This document shows positions 16,309 through 24,915 of a stretch of DNA of 64,000 bases, in pieces. Under the pieces are notes generated by a model. It ran no database searches, was not told where the DNA came from, and worked only from the letters and a program-made list of their open reading frames with translations. The position numbers and the translations under genes are program-made. The first letter of the stretch is position 1, and each line of letters opens with the position of its first letter. The DNA is from Gp6-AA40 sp035263125 (GTDB taxonomy: Bacteria > Acidobacteriota > Vicinamibacteria > Vicinamibacterales > UBA2999). The DNA lies in the NCBI GenBank assembly GCA_035263125.1, contig DATFRP010000258.1, positions 1 to 64,000 of the forward strand, given 5' to 3'.

Positions 16309-17688
16309 GTGAAATATACATCCATTCTCCTCGCCGTGGCAGCGAGTCTCGCGGCTTCGGTGCAGGCGTCTGCGCACGAAATCCCCAGCGATGTTCGTGT
16401 CCAGATCTACGTCGTCCCAAAGGGCGACCGGCTGCGGGCGGTTATCCGTGCGCCGATCGGGGCGATGAACGAGTTGGACTGGCCCACGTCGGGGCTGTTC
16501 CTCGATCTGGCGCGCGCAGAACCCGTGCTCCGTCAAGCCGCGACCGAGTGGATCGGCGGCCGCGTCGACTTCTACGAAGACGACCGCCGTCTCGGTCCGC
16601 CGCATCTCATCGCGGTAAGGCCCTCGCCGAACTCCGACACGTCGTTCGACTCGTACGATCGCGCGCTTGCGCACATCACGAGCGCCCCGCTGACGCCCGA
16701 CACCGGAATCGCCATCGGACAGGCACTTCTCGATGTCGTGCTCGAGTACCCGATTCAATCCGAGCGGTCGCGCTTCGCGATCGCGAGCCGGTTCGACAAG
16801 GCAGGCGTCCGCTCGCTGACAGTGTTGCGCTTCCTGCCGGCGGAGGGCGGCGAACGCGCGTTCGCCATTCACGATGAGCCCGGCATCGTCCGCCTCGACC
16901 CACGCTGGTACCAGGCGGCATGGCGCTTCGTCGATGGGGGCTTCTTCCACATCCTCGACGGCATCGACCACCTCCTGTTCCTGCTCTGCCTCGTGATCCC
17001 GTTCCGCCGCGTCGCGCCGCTGGTGCCGGTCGTCACGGCGTTCACCGTGGCGCACTCAATCACGCTCATCGCATCCGCCTATGACATGGCGCCGGGCGCG
17101 CTCTGGTTCCCGCCGCTGGTCGAGATGCTCATCGCCGTCTCGATCGTCTACATGGCGTTCGAGAACATCGTGTCGCCTGTCATTCGACGACGATGGATGG
17201 TGGCGTTCGGATTCGGGCTGGTGCACGGCTTCGGCTTCTCGTTTGCGCTGCGGGAGGAGATGCAGTTCGCAGGCAGCCATCTGCTCACCGCGCTGCTGTC
17301 GTTCAACGTCGGCGTCGAGATCGGCCAGCTGCTCGTGCTCCTTGCCGTCGTGCCAGCGCTCAATCTGCTGTTCCGCGCAGTACCGTCCGAGCGCACCGCG
17401 ACGATCATCGTGTCCGCGCTCGTCGCGCACACCGGCTGGCACTGGATGTCCGAGCGCTTCGCGCTGTTGAGGCGCTACCCCTTCGAGTGGCCGGTGCTCG
17501 ACGCGGCATTCTTCGCGCTGACGCTGCGATGGCTGATGCTCGCCGTCGCAGTCGCTGGTGCGGCGTGGGTAATCTTCGGCGTTGTGCGCGTAGAGAAAAC
17601 GGAGGTTGCGGAGGAAACGGATCAACAGGAGGAACGGAGCAACGGAGATCGGACGGAGATCGCCACGTCGACACCCACAATCACGTGA
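16309..17688 (+). CDS. HupE/UreJ-family membrane protein with repeat-derived tail
   Basis: 459 residues. Signal peptide, then an extracytoplasmic domain of about 190 residues (AHEIPSDVRVQIYVVPKG), then six or so membrane helices with the HupE/UreJ_2 signature DGIDHLLFLLCL, FTVAHSITLI and VHGFGFSFAL. Members are candidate metal (nickel or cobalt) permeases; His residues in the membrane motifs are conserved here. The last 30 or so residues are hydrophilic (EETDQQEERSNGDRTE) and are encoded by the left arm of an ACGGAG-type repeat, so the original C-terminus was probably replaced or extended. Confidence 0.85.
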   Translation: MKYTSILLAVAASLAASVQASAHEIPSDVRVQIYVVPKGDRLRAVIRAPIGAMNELDWPTSGLFLDLARAEPVLRQAATEWIGGRVDFYEDDRRLGPPHLIAVRPSPNSDTSFDSYDRALAHITSAPLTPDTGIAIGQALLDVVLEYPIQSERSRFAIASRFDKAGVRSLTVLRFLPAEGGERAFAIHDEPGIVRLDPRWYQAAWRFVDGGFFHILDGIDHLLFLLCLVIPFRRVAPLVPVVTAFTVAHSITLIASAYDMAPGALWFPPLVEMLIAVSIVYMAFENIVSPVIRRRWMVAFGFGLVHGFGFSFALREEMQFAGSHLLTALLSFNVGVEIGQLLVLLAVVPALNLLFRAVPSERTATIIVSALVAHTGWHWMSERFALLRRYPFEWPVLDAAFFALTLRWLMLAVAVAGAAWVIFGVVRVEKTEVAEETDQQEERSNGDRTEIATSTPTIT

Positions 17689-17795
17689 GTATCATGGGTT
17701 TGTGATTGTAGGTGTCGACGTGGCGCAACTTCGTTCGTTCTCCGTTACTCCGTTTCTCCTGTTAATCCGTTCTCCGTACCCTCCGTTCTCTGGAG
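17591..17795. repeat. Long hairpin repeat, ACGGAG family, copy 1
   Basis: Left arm of degenerate ACGGAG units (17591-17660), an inner near-perfect inverted repeat CGCCACGTCGACACC... (17661-17684 / 17702-17725, one mismatch), and a right arm of CTCCGTT units to 17795. The left arm is inside the end of the HupE-like reading frame. Left-arm text ATCGGACGGAGATCGCC recurs in copy 2 (30636-30856). A further copy is at 48493-48643. Confidence 0.85.
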
Positions 17796-17803
17796 GAGCA
17801 GCG

Positions 17804-18880
17804 ATGACACGATCGACACTGATCACGATTGCCGCACTGTCACTGGCAACGGTCGCCTTTGCGCAGGGCTCGCCCGCGCCCGTCAACGACCCACCGAACC
17901 CGTATCAGGCCATCGCCGGTTTTTTCAAGATGCCCGCGGGTCGCACGTGGGGATCGACGAGTGCGGTGGAGATCGACAAGGATGGGCGTTCGATCTGGGT
18001 CGCGGAGCGGTGCGGAGCGAACACGTGTCTCAACTCCGACCTCGACACCGTGCTCAAGTTCGACGCGTCGGGCGCGCTGGTGCGGAGTTTCGGCAAAGGG
18101 CTGATGGTCTTCCCGCACGGCATCTACGTCGACCGCGACGGGAACGTCTGGGTCACTGACGGGCAGGACAATCTTCCCCGCTCGGCGCGCGGTGCGGCCC
18201 CGGATGCGCCGCTGCCCCCGCCGCCTGCGAAAGTGATCGGACACCAGGTCTTCAAGTTCAGCCCCGAAGGGAAGCTCCTGATGACGCTCGGCAAACCCGG
18301 AGGAAATCAGCCCGGCAAACCTGCTGAACAGGACTCCTTCTATCAGCCGAACGATGTGGTCGTGGCGCCGAACGGCGACATCTACGTGTCAGAAGGTCAC
18401 GGCGGCGCGAACTCGCGGATCGTGAAGTTCAGCAAGGACGGGAAGTTCATCGCCGAGTGGGGGAAGAAGGGATCGGCTCGCGGCGAGTTCGATCAGCCGC
18501 ACGCGCTCGCGTTCGATTCGAAGGGGCGGCTCTTCGTCGGCGATCGCAGCAACAACCGGATCGTCATCCTCAACCAGAAGGGCGAGGTGCTCGACATCTG
18601 GCCGCAGTTCAGCCGACCAAGCGGCGTCTACATCGACAAGAAGGACGTGCTGTATGTCGCCGATTCCGAGTCCGAGTCGGTCTCGCGCAATCACGACGGC
18701 TGGAAGCGCGGCATCCGCATCGGCAGCGCAACCGACGGCAAGGTCACGGCGTTCATTCCCGATCCCGCGGAGAAGGCAACGACGACGAGCGCGGCGGAAG
18801 GGGTCGCCGTCGATCGCGACGGTAACGTGTACGGCGCCGAGGTCGGTCCGCGCGCACTGAAGAAGTACGTGCGACGATAG
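17804..18880 (+). CDS. Secreted NHL-propeller protein, divergent PAL relative
   Basis: 358 residues with signal peptide MTRSTLITIAALSLATVAFA. NHL blades carry VFPHGIYVDRDGNVWVTD (first zinc His position kept) and FDQPHALAFDSKGRLFVGD (second kept). The Tyr motif is altered (EGHGGANSRI) and no His is present at the third zinc position (AAEGVAVD). It is therefore more distant from PAL than the proteins at 2441 and 13758 and closer to general NHL or SMP-30-like propellers. Start chosen at ATG 17804 after GGAGGAG. It is 6 bp upstream of the amine oxidase gene, so they are likely co-translated. Confidence 0.82.
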   Translation: MTRSTLITIAALSLATVAFAQGSPAPVNDPPNPYQAIAGFFKMPAGRTWGSTSAVEIDKDGRSIWVAERCGANTCLNSDLDTVLKFDASGALVRSFGKGLMVFPHGIYVDRDGNVWVTDGQDNLPRSARGAAPDAPLPPPPAKVIGHQVFKFSPEGKLLMTLGKPGGNQPGKPAEQDSFYQPNDVVVAPNGDIYVSEGHGGANSRIVKFSKDGKFIAEWGKKGSARGEFDQPHALAFDSKGRLFVGDRSNNRIVILNQKGEVLDIWPQFSRPSGVYIDKKDVLYVADSESESVSRNHDGWKRGIRIGSATDGKVTAFIPDPAEKATTTSAAEGVAVDRDGNVYGAEVGPRALKKYVRR

Positions 18881-18886
18881 AGTCCC

Positions 18887-20476
18887 ATGCATGGGCGCCA
18901 TCTGCGTCCTGACCTGACCCGACGCCGGTTCCTCGGACACCTCGGCGTCGTCGGCGGCTCGTCGCTCGTCATGACGGCGATGTCGTCATGGGATCTGATG
19001 GCCGGACAGGCCGGCGAGCGTCCGGCGCTCGCGGGACGACCGCGCGCAGCGAGGGTCCTCGTTCTCGGCGCCGGCATCTCCGGCCTCGTCGTCGGATACG
19101 AGCTCGGGAAGCTCGGATACGACTTCCGTATCCTCGAAGCCCGCGATCGCGTGGGCGGGCTGGCGTGGACGGTCCGACGCGGGAGCGAGCATACCGAGCT
19201 CCCCTTGACTCGCGCGGACAGCGTGAGCTCGCTCGGGACAGGCGAGCGCCAGGTGTGCACGTTCGACGAGGGTCTGCACGTCAACGTCGGCGCGTGGCGC
19301 ATCCCGTACACCCACACCGGCATCCTGAACTACTGCAAAGAGCTCGGGGTACCGCTGCAGATCTTCGTCAACGAGTCGGATGGGTCGTACTTCTTCTACG
19401 AGGGACGCGCCGCCGGCCCGCTCTCGAACCGCCGCGTCCGCCTGCGCGAGATCAAAGCCGACCTGATCGGTCACACCAACGAGCTGCTGGTCAAAGCGAT
19501 CGATCAACGCAGTCTGGATCTGCCGCTCACCGACGAGGACAAGCAGCGCTTCGTCAACTTTCTCGTCGCGCAGGGATATCTCGATTCATCCGATCGCCGC
19601 TACAAAGCCTTCATCCATCGCGGGCCCGGAGATCCGTATGCGTTCGATGCGCTGCTGCAATCGGGCTTCGGCAGCCGCATGCGATCGATTCCGCTGCGTG
19701 ACGGCACGCAGGCCGCGCCGATGTTCCATCCTGTCGGAGGGATGGATCAGATCGCGCGCGGGTTTCAACGCGCGATCGGCAGCAGCCGCATCACGCTCGA
19801 CGCCGAGGTGCAGTCGGTGCATCAGGACGATCGCAGCGTGAAGGTCGTCTACCTGAACACCAGAACTTCGAAGAAGACCGAGGTCACCGCAGACTACGTC
19901 GTCGTCTGCGTGCCGTTCTCGGTGCTCACCGGCGTCGACGTCAACCTCTCGACGGAGATGATGGCTGCGGTCCGAGCCACGACCTACAGCAACAGCGCGA
20001 AGATGGGGCTCGCGATGAAACGCCGATTCTGGGAGGACGACGATCAGATCTTCGGCGGGCACCTGTACTCGAACCTTCCGATCGGCGAGTTCTCGTACCC
20101 GTCGAGCGACTACTTTTCGAAGAAAGGCGTGCTCCTCGGTCTGTACTCGAACGGGCCGATTGGCGATCTGCTCGATCAGCCCGTCAGAGCTCGCGTCGAG
20201 CACGTGCTGATGCACGCAAGCAAGGTCCATCCGCAGATCCGCCAGGAGTTCGAGAGCGCCTACGCCGTGTGGTGGCGGAAGGTCAAATACAACCAGGGTG
20301 GCTACGCCGCCGGTGCGCCACCCATGCGTCGCGCGCAGTTTGCAAAGGTCGACAACCGGATCATTCTCGGCTCCGCGGCGGTGGCGCCGTATTCGGAGCC
20401 CGACTGGCAGGAAGGCGCCGTCGCAGCAGGATGGCAGGCGCTGAAGCTGCTTCACGAGCGCGCGATGCGGGCGTGA
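18887..20476 (+). CDS. FAD-dependent amine oxidase (Tat-exported)
   Basis: 529 residues. A twin-arginine-like leader TRRRFLGHLGVVGG precedes the FAD dinucleotide motif VLVLGAGISGLVVGYELG and ILEARDRVGG, the monoamine oxidase signature. The C-terminal FAD contact is in RIILGSAAVAPYSEPDWQEGAVAAG. Family members oxidise amines or amino acids to imines with O2 or another acceptor. Probably an operon with the preceding NHL protein. Substrate not predictable. Confidence 0.88.
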   Translation: MHGRHLRPDLTRRRFLGHLGVVGGSSLVMTAMSSWDLMAGQAGERPALAGRPRAARVLVLGAGISGLVVGYELGKLGYDFRILEARDRVGGLAWTVRRGSEHTELPLTRADSVSSLGTGERQVCTFDEGLHVNVGAWRIPYTHTGILNYCKELGVPLQIFVNESDGSYFFYEGRAAGPLSNRRVRLREIKADLIGHTNELLVKAIDQRSLDLPLTDEDKQRFVNFLVAQGYLDSSDRRYKAFIHRGPGDPYAFDALLQSGFGSRMRSIPLRDGTQAAPMFHPVGGMDQIARGFQRAIGSSRITLDAEVQSVHQDDRSVKVVYLNTRTSKKTEVTADYVVVCVPFSVLTGVDVNLSTEMMAAVRATTYSNSAKMGLAMKRRFWEDDDQIFGGHLYSNLPIGEFSYPSSDYFSKKGVLLGLYSNGPIGDLLDQPVRARVEHVLMHASKVHPQIRQEFESAYAVWWRKVKYNQGGYAAGAPPMRRAQFAKVDNRIILGSAAVAPYSEPDWQEGAVAAGWQALKLLHERAMRA

Positions 20477-20480
20477 CAAC

Positions 20481-20740
20481 GGGCCACGGAGATCACAGAG
20501 ATATTGGCCACGGAGGTCACGAAGATCACGGAGATATTGGCCACGGAGATCACGAAGATCGCGGAGGAGAAACAGAGAGGTCAGGCCACAAAGATCACAA
20601 AGAACACAAAGTCAGGCACGGAGAGGCGCGTTCGCGATCAGTCGTCGTGGCGACATGGCTGGGGATGCTTCTCTCCGTGGCTCGCCTTTGTGATCTTCGT
20701 GATCTTCGTGGCTTGAATTCTCCGTTGCTCCTCTGTGGCG
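20481..20740. repeat. Long hairpin repeat, CACGGAGATCACGAAG family, copy 1
   Basis: Tandem degenerate units of CACGGAGATCACGAAGAT (20486-20635) are followed by complementary units TTGTGATCTTCGTG and CTCCGTGGC (20670-20740), giving a giant imperfect hairpin directly after the amine oxidase stop. A second element of the family lies at 21963-22040. The stretch 20741-20960 shows no gene or clear signal. Confidence 0.85.
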
Positions 20741-20960
20741 GCGCCACGAAGGACACGACGATCAAAAGGGCCGAGCGGGTTCAGCACCCCTCTCGAGGTT
20801 CCAGTCAGCCTGAGCCTGGAATCAGGGTTCCCCCGATTGTCAATCCTTCCTGCCTACTCCTCATACTGAAGACACAAACCGCAATAGCAGAGGCGGACCG
20901 CAAGCCGAGCATAGGGCGAACGCTCTCCGCAGGGCTCGGAGGGTTCGCACGGAGTGCCAC

Positions 20961-21272
20961 GTGCAGAGGCTCACCGAAGAACAGCGGAACGCGGTCATTA
21001 CCGCGTTCGTCGACGACGTTGAGGCGATGGCGGTCGGTGGGAACTACCTGTATCGGCGTCGCTACCCCGACCCGATCATCGAAACCGTGCCCGACGAATC
21101 CGGCGACATGAACGGCGAGAATGCTCGGCACCGCTTAACCCCAGCGGGCGAGCAACTGAGTCGCGTCCTTGGCTTGCTCAGCGCACGGATCGACGCGAGT
21201 TCCATGAGTCGGGCAGCGAAGATCGTACTCGTCATGGCGGACGGTCGAACGCCTCCGAGTGGCACTAAGTGA
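20961..21272 (+). CDS. Small hypothetical protein
   Basis: 103 residues from a GTG with GGAG six bases upstream. Codons in the first half have GC-rich third positions as in neighbouring genes, suggesting real coding. Helical N-terminus LTEEQRNAVITAFVDDVEAM, no signal peptide, no recognised domain. Isolated between repeats and another small gene. It could still be a chance frame. Confidence 0.4.
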   Translation: MQRLTEEQRNAVITAFVDDVEAMAVGGNYLYRRRYPDPIIETVPDESGDMNGENARHRLTPAGEQLSRVLGLLSARIDASSMSRAAKIVLVMADGRTPPSGTK

Positions 21273-21541
21273 GACACGGTGACCTCCGCCGCCGACACGC
21301 ATCCTGTGAACCTTCTCCGCTCTATCCACGATTCCCCGTGTCCTTAGGGCAACGAAGGCGGGTGCTCCGAGGCCACTGAATCGCCGTTCACCGGAGTGTC
21401 ATCACGACATCACCGAGTGCGGCGTCGTCGCCACACTCGGTGGCGCAACCTGTAAGTCAGGCCTTGCTGAATACGCGCCAATGCGCTGGTGTGTTTCTTG
21501 CCCCTGGCTCGGATCGCCCCCCACGAGAAAGGGAACAGTCC

Positions 21542-21889
21542 ATGAGCATGTCAAAGATCGTGTTGAGCATGGTGGTCCTGGGCTTGTTTGCCGCGGGCGC
21601 TGTATCGAACGCGCAACAGAACGACAACGCCCCGTTCAACAGCGTTCCGGCGCCGACGTTCGACAGCGGCTGGATCCTTGCGGAGCCCGATCAAAGCGGC
21701 GCCCTGTTTCCAATCGCGCATCCAGTCGGAACTGACATCTCCTCCACCCTGATCGCTGCCGACATCAGATTCCCGGGATCGACTGAATTCTCTTTGAACA
21801 ACTGGACGGCGAACGAGAACGAGGTCAAGGTCGGCCGCGCGCTCTTCTCACCTCGAGAAGTGCGGGTGCGCATCTGGGTCACGCGCTGA
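21542..21889 (+). CDS. Small secreted hypothetical protein
   Basis: 115 residues from ATG 21542, preceded by AAGGGA. Clear signal peptide (MSMSKIVLSMVVLGLFAAGAVSNAQ), mature part about 90 residues without cysteines or known motifs (FDSGWILAEPDQSGALFPIAHP). Monocistronic. The 21273-21541 region upstream holds no recognised element. Confidence 0.6.
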   Translation: MSMSKIVLSMVVLGLFAAGAVSNAQQNDNAPFNSVPAPTFDSGWILAEPDQSGALFPIAHPVGTDISSTLIAADIRFPGSTEFSLNNWTANENEVKVGRALFSPREVRVRIWVTR

Positions 21890-21962
21890 CGACGGCGGAC
21901 GGTGTCGGGCAGCAGGGCATTCGCATCTCCACTGCCCCCGACGCCTCCTCCAGGAAAGCGGA

Positions 21963-22040
21963 TCCTTCGTGATCTCCGTGGCCAACACCTCCGTGATCTT
22001 CGTGATCTCCGTGGCCCCACTATCTCAGTGTTCTTCGTGG
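21963..22040. repeat. CACGGAGATCACGAAG-family repeat, copy 2 (right-arm orientation)
   Basis: Units such as CGTGATCTCCGTGGCC and TCTTCGTGATCTCCGTGG repeat up to the stop codon of the convergent thiolase gene. Only the complementary arm type is present, so this looks like half of the element seen at 20481-20740. Confidence 0.75.
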
Positions 22041-22042
22041 CT

Positions 22043-23230
22043 TCAGGCACACAACTCGAACAACGCCGCCGCTCCCTGTCCGCCACTGACGCACATCGTC
22101 ACCACGCCGTAGCGCGCGTTGCGCGCACGCATCGCGTTGGCGATGGTGCCCACCAGACGCGAGCCGGTCATGCCGAAGGGATGGCCGATCGAGATCGATC
22201 CGCCGTTGATGTTGAGACGATCCATCGGGATGCCGAGGCTGTCGCGGCAGTAGACGACCTGACACGCGAACGCTTCGTTGAGCTCCCACAGGTCGATGTC
22301 GTCGACTCTCAGTCCACAGCGTTTCAACAGTTTCGGCACCGCGAACACCGGGCCGATGCCCATCTCGTCGGGCTCGCACGCGGCGACGGCAAAGCCGCGG
22401 AACGTCACCAGCGGCGTCACGCCGAGCGCATGCGCGCGCTCGCTCGACATCACGAGCGTCGCTGAGGCGCCGTCAGAGAGCTGCGATGAGTTGCCGGCCG
22501 TCACGCTTCCCTCGCCGCTCGTGGTGTCGAACGCGGGTGGCAGCTTGAGCAGTCCGTCGAGCGTCGTATCGGGACGATTGCACTCGTCGCGATCGACGCA
22601 GGCGTCTTCTTCGGCAATCGCTTCGCCTGTTTTCTTGTCGAGCACCGCGCGCGTCACCTTGATGGGCGCAATCTCGCCGGCGAAGAACCCTTCGCGCTGG
22701 GCCTGGCCGGTTCGCTGCTGGCTGGCGAGCGAATACTCGTCTTGCGCGCGACGACTCACGCGGTATCGCCTGGCCACGACTTCCGCGGTCTCGCCCATCA
22801 CCATATAGACCCCCGGGTAGTGTTCCTGTACCCACGGGTTCGGCGAGCTGCCGCGCTGCAGCATGGTGATCGATTCGACGCCGCCGCCGATGACTGCGTC
22901 GGCGCCCTCGACGAGCACCATGTGCGCCGCCTGCGCAATCGCCTGCAGCCCGGAGCTGCAGAAGCGATTGATCGTGATGCCGGGCGTCGTCACCGGGAGG
23001 CCGGCGCGCAACGCGGCCACGCGTGCGATGTTGTGGCCCTGCGCCCCGCTCGGCTGACCGCACCCGAGAATCACATCGTCGATCTCGTTCGGTTCCAGCT
23101 TGGGAACCTTTCTGAGGATGTCGCCGATACAATGGGCGGCGAGATCGTCGGGACGGGTGCGGTTGAACGATCCGCGGTGCGATTTCGCAAGCGGCGTGCG
23201 GCTGCTGGCAACGACGACGGCGTCTCTCAT
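22043..23230 (-). CDS. Acetyl-CoA C-acyltransferase (thiolase)
   Basis: 395 residues. The catalytic set is complete: nucleophile Cys in NRFCSSGLQAI, His in GHPFGMTG and general-base Cys in MCVSGGQGAAALFE. Length and motifs fit degradative thiolases that cleave 3-ketoacyl-CoA. ATG 23230 is preferred (AGGA six bases upstream); an in-frame ATG at 23245 is possible. Cytoplasmic. It would complete the beta-oxidation steps encoded at 43.9-54.2 kb, although it is not in that cluster. Confidence 0.93.
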   Translation of the reverse strand: MRDAVVVASSRTPLAKSHRGSFNRTRPDDLAAHCIGDILRKVPKLEPNEIDDVILGCGQPSGAQGHNIARVAALRAGLPVTTPGITINRFCSSGLQAIAQAAHMVLVEGADAVIGGGVESITMLQRGSSPNPWVQEHYPGVYMVMGETAEVVARRYRVSRRAQDEYSLASQQRTGQAQREGFFAGEIAPIKVTRAVLDKKTGEAIAEEDACVDRDECNRPDTTLDGLLKLPPAFDTTSGEGSVTAGNSSQLSDGASATLVMSSERAHALGVTPLVTFRGFAVAACEPDEMGIGPVFAVPKLLKRCGLRVDDIDLWELNEAFACQVVYCRDSLGIPMDRLNINGGSISIGHPFGMTGSRLVGTIANAMRARNARYGVVTMCVSGGQGAAALFELCA

Positions 23231-23245
23231 TTGTGATCCTGTCAT

Positions 23246-23368
23246 GGGCCGTCTAAAGGCGGCCCCTACGTCTGTTCACGGTCCGCCTAAAGGCGGACAC
23301 TACGTCTGTCACGGTCCGGCTCGCCGGAGCTCGGAACGAGCGAAGGCGGCCGGACACTACGTCTGTCA
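23246..23368. repeat. Array of three hairpins with CTACGTCTGT flank
   Basis: Three successive units: GGGCCGTCTAAAGGCGGCCC (23246-23265), GGTCCGCCTAAAGGCGGAC (23280-23298) and a longer GGTCCGGC...GGCCGGAC hairpin (23313-23354). Each is followed by CTACGTCTGT and then CA. The stem sequence varies with compensating changes while the flank is constant. The array occupies the whole space between the divergent thiolase and phosphotransferase genes. Confidence 0.85.
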
Positions 23369-23369
23369 T

Positions 23370-24440
23370 ATGTACGACACGAGTCCGGTGCGTGCGAGCG
23401 AACAGCTCGATTGGCCTCGGCTCGAGGCCTACCTTCGGGCGCAGTTGCCCGGGCGCGTCGAGTCGCTCGATGCATCCGCGCCGATGGCAGTCGAGCAGTT
23501 TCCGGGCGGGCACTCGAATCTCACGTACCTGATCCGCTTCGGCGACATGGAGCTGGTGCTGCGGCGTCCACCGTTCGGACCGGTGCCGGCGAGTGCCCAC
23601 GATATGGCGCGCGAGTATCGATGGCTCGCGGCGCTGAATCCGATCTTTCCGCTCGCGCCGCGCCCGTTTCTGCTCTGCGACGATGCGGGCATCGCGGGCG
23701 CGACGTTCTATGTGATGGAACGCCGGCATGGCCGCGTGCTGCGGGACGAAGAACCGCCCGAGGTGCTCGACCAGCCGGATGTCCGTCGTCTCGTGAGCGA
23801 GCGGCTGATCGACACGCTGGCCGATCTCCACTCGATCGACATCACGCGCGAGGACATCGCCGGTCTCGGCAAGCCCCGCGGTTTCGTCGAACGCCAGGTG
23901 CGCGGATGGACGGAACGGTGGACGCGGTCGAAGATCGACACGGTCGCCGAGATGGACGACTGTGCACAGTGGCTCGTCGACCATCTGCCGCCCGAGCCGG
24001 ACCGCTGCGCGGTCGTGCACGGCGACTTCAAGCTGGACAACATCATGCTCGCCACCGATCGCATCGACCGCCTCGTTGCGGTGTTCGACTGGGAGATGAC
24101 CGCGCTGGGCGATCCGCTGATCGATGTCGGCATCCTGCTCGCGTACTGGTCGGCCACCGTCGCGCATGGTGGACACGCGGCGCCGGCGCCGCTCACGACA
24201 CGACCGGGATGGTTCAGCCGCGATCAAGTCGTCGAACGGTACGCCACGCGCAGCGGGCGCGACGTCTCGCACATGCGCTTCTACGAGATCTTCGCGCTGT
24301 TCAAAGTGGCGGTGATCGTTCAGCAGATCTTCTATCGCTATACGCACGGGCAGACCGACGATCCTCGTTTCGCGAGATTCGACGTGCGCGTCGCTTCCCT
24401 CGCCAGACGCGCGAGCGGGTTGATCGATCGCGCAGGCTGA
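23370..24440 (+). CDS. APH-like phosphotransferase (ACAD10/11-type kinase domain)
   Basis: 356 residues. Kinase-like motifs are FPGGHSNLTYLIRFG (nucleotide loop), VVHGDFKLDNIML (catalytic Asp and Asn) and VFDWEMTALGDPLIDVG (metal-binding Asp). This subgroup is related to the N-terminal domain of ACAD10/ACAD11, which act on 4-hydroxyacyl-CoA, and is often encoded near acyl-CoA dehydrogenases, as here. The chosen ATG 23370 directly abuts the hairpin array and has no obvious ribosome binding site. Confidence 0.88.
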   Translation: MYDTSPVRASEQLDWPRLEAYLRAQLPGRVESLDASAPMAVEQFPGGHSNLTYLIRFGDMELVLRRPPFGPVPASAHDMAREYRWLAALNPIFPLAPRPFLLCDDAGIAGATFYVMERRHGRVLRDEEPPEVLDQPDVRRLVSERLIDTLADLHSIDITREDIAGLGKPRGFVERQVRGWTERWTRSKIDTVAEMDDCAQWLVDHLPPEPDRCAVVHGDFKLDNIMLATDRIDRLVAVFDWEMTALGDPLIDVGILLAYWSATVAHGGHAAPAPLTTRPGWFSRDQVVERYATRSGRDVSHMRFYEIFALFKVAVIVQQIFYRYTHGQTDDPRFARFDVRVASLARRASGLIDRAG

Positions 24441-24448
24441 AGCCTGCG
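24431..24448. repeat. Hairpin with a stop codon in its loop
   Basis: CGCAGGCT-GA-AGCCTGCG is a perfect palindrome whose centre contains the TGA of the phosphotransferase gene. It may serve as a terminator together with the adjacent GGACC repeat. Confidence 0.55.
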
Positions 24449-24449
24449 T

Positions 24450-24484
24450 TCGTCCCTCGGACCAAGGACCACGGACCAGGGACT
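24450..24484. repeat. GGACCAAGGACC-type short repeat, copy 1
   Basis: Degenerate GGACCA units (GGACCAAGGACCACGGACC) between convergent genes. The complementary text GGTCC/TTGGTCC fills 57186-57245, also at a gene end. Confidence 0.65.
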
Positions 24485-24908
24485 ATTTCTTGGACTCTGA
24501 CGCGTCTGCGCCATCGATCGGCGCGCCGGTGCCGGACGATCCCAGGAACAGCTTGCGACCGTCGGGATAGGTGATGTTGCGTCCGTTGGCGCGCATCAGC
24601 GTGTTATCGCGCGCCTGATAGCCGTCGACGATCAGCGCCGTGCCGACCGCGATCGACTCCTTCGTGACACCGCGGCGCAGCAGCGAGTTCGGCGAGCCGC
24701 CCTCGATCATCCAGACTTCCTTGGTGCCATCCGGCTTGGTCACCTGAAGGTGAATCCACGTGTGCGGGTTCACCCACTCGATCTTGGTCACCGTGCCTTT
24801 GAGCAGCACCGGCTTGTTCGGATCGAACTCGGCGCCGAACGCGTGATGCGCGGCAGCGGGCACTGCTGCGGCAAGGATCAGACCGGTAATCGCGAGCAGC
24901 CTTCTCAT
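24483..24908 (-). CDS. DUF6152 secreted protein
   Basis: 141 residues with a signal peptide ending AAAHH. The family core is seen as HHAFGAEFDPNKPV, VTKIEWVNPHTWIHL and NSLLRRGVT, the pattern of DUF6152 (small OB-like secreted proteins of soil bacteria). It starts 7 bp after the preceding gene, whose family commonly neighbours DUF6152. The function is unknown. Confidence 0.85.
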   Translation of the reverse strand: MRRLLAITGLILAAAVPAAAHHAFGAEFDPNKPVLLKGTVTKIEWVNPHTWIHLQVTKPDGTKEVWMIEGGSPNSLLRRGVTKESIAVGTALIVDGYQARDNTLMRANGRNITYPDGRKLFLGSSGTGAPIDGADASESKK

Positions 24909-24915
24909 CGTCCCC

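Noticed and set aside
20504..20716. 70-residue frame rich in TEITKI repeats
   Set aside because: It is a translation of the CACGGAGATCACGAAG repeat, with no sign of selection for protein.
23246..23368. CRISPR-like array
   Set aside because: Units are hairpins that touch each other with a variable stem and no unique spacers of constant length, and there are no cas genes.
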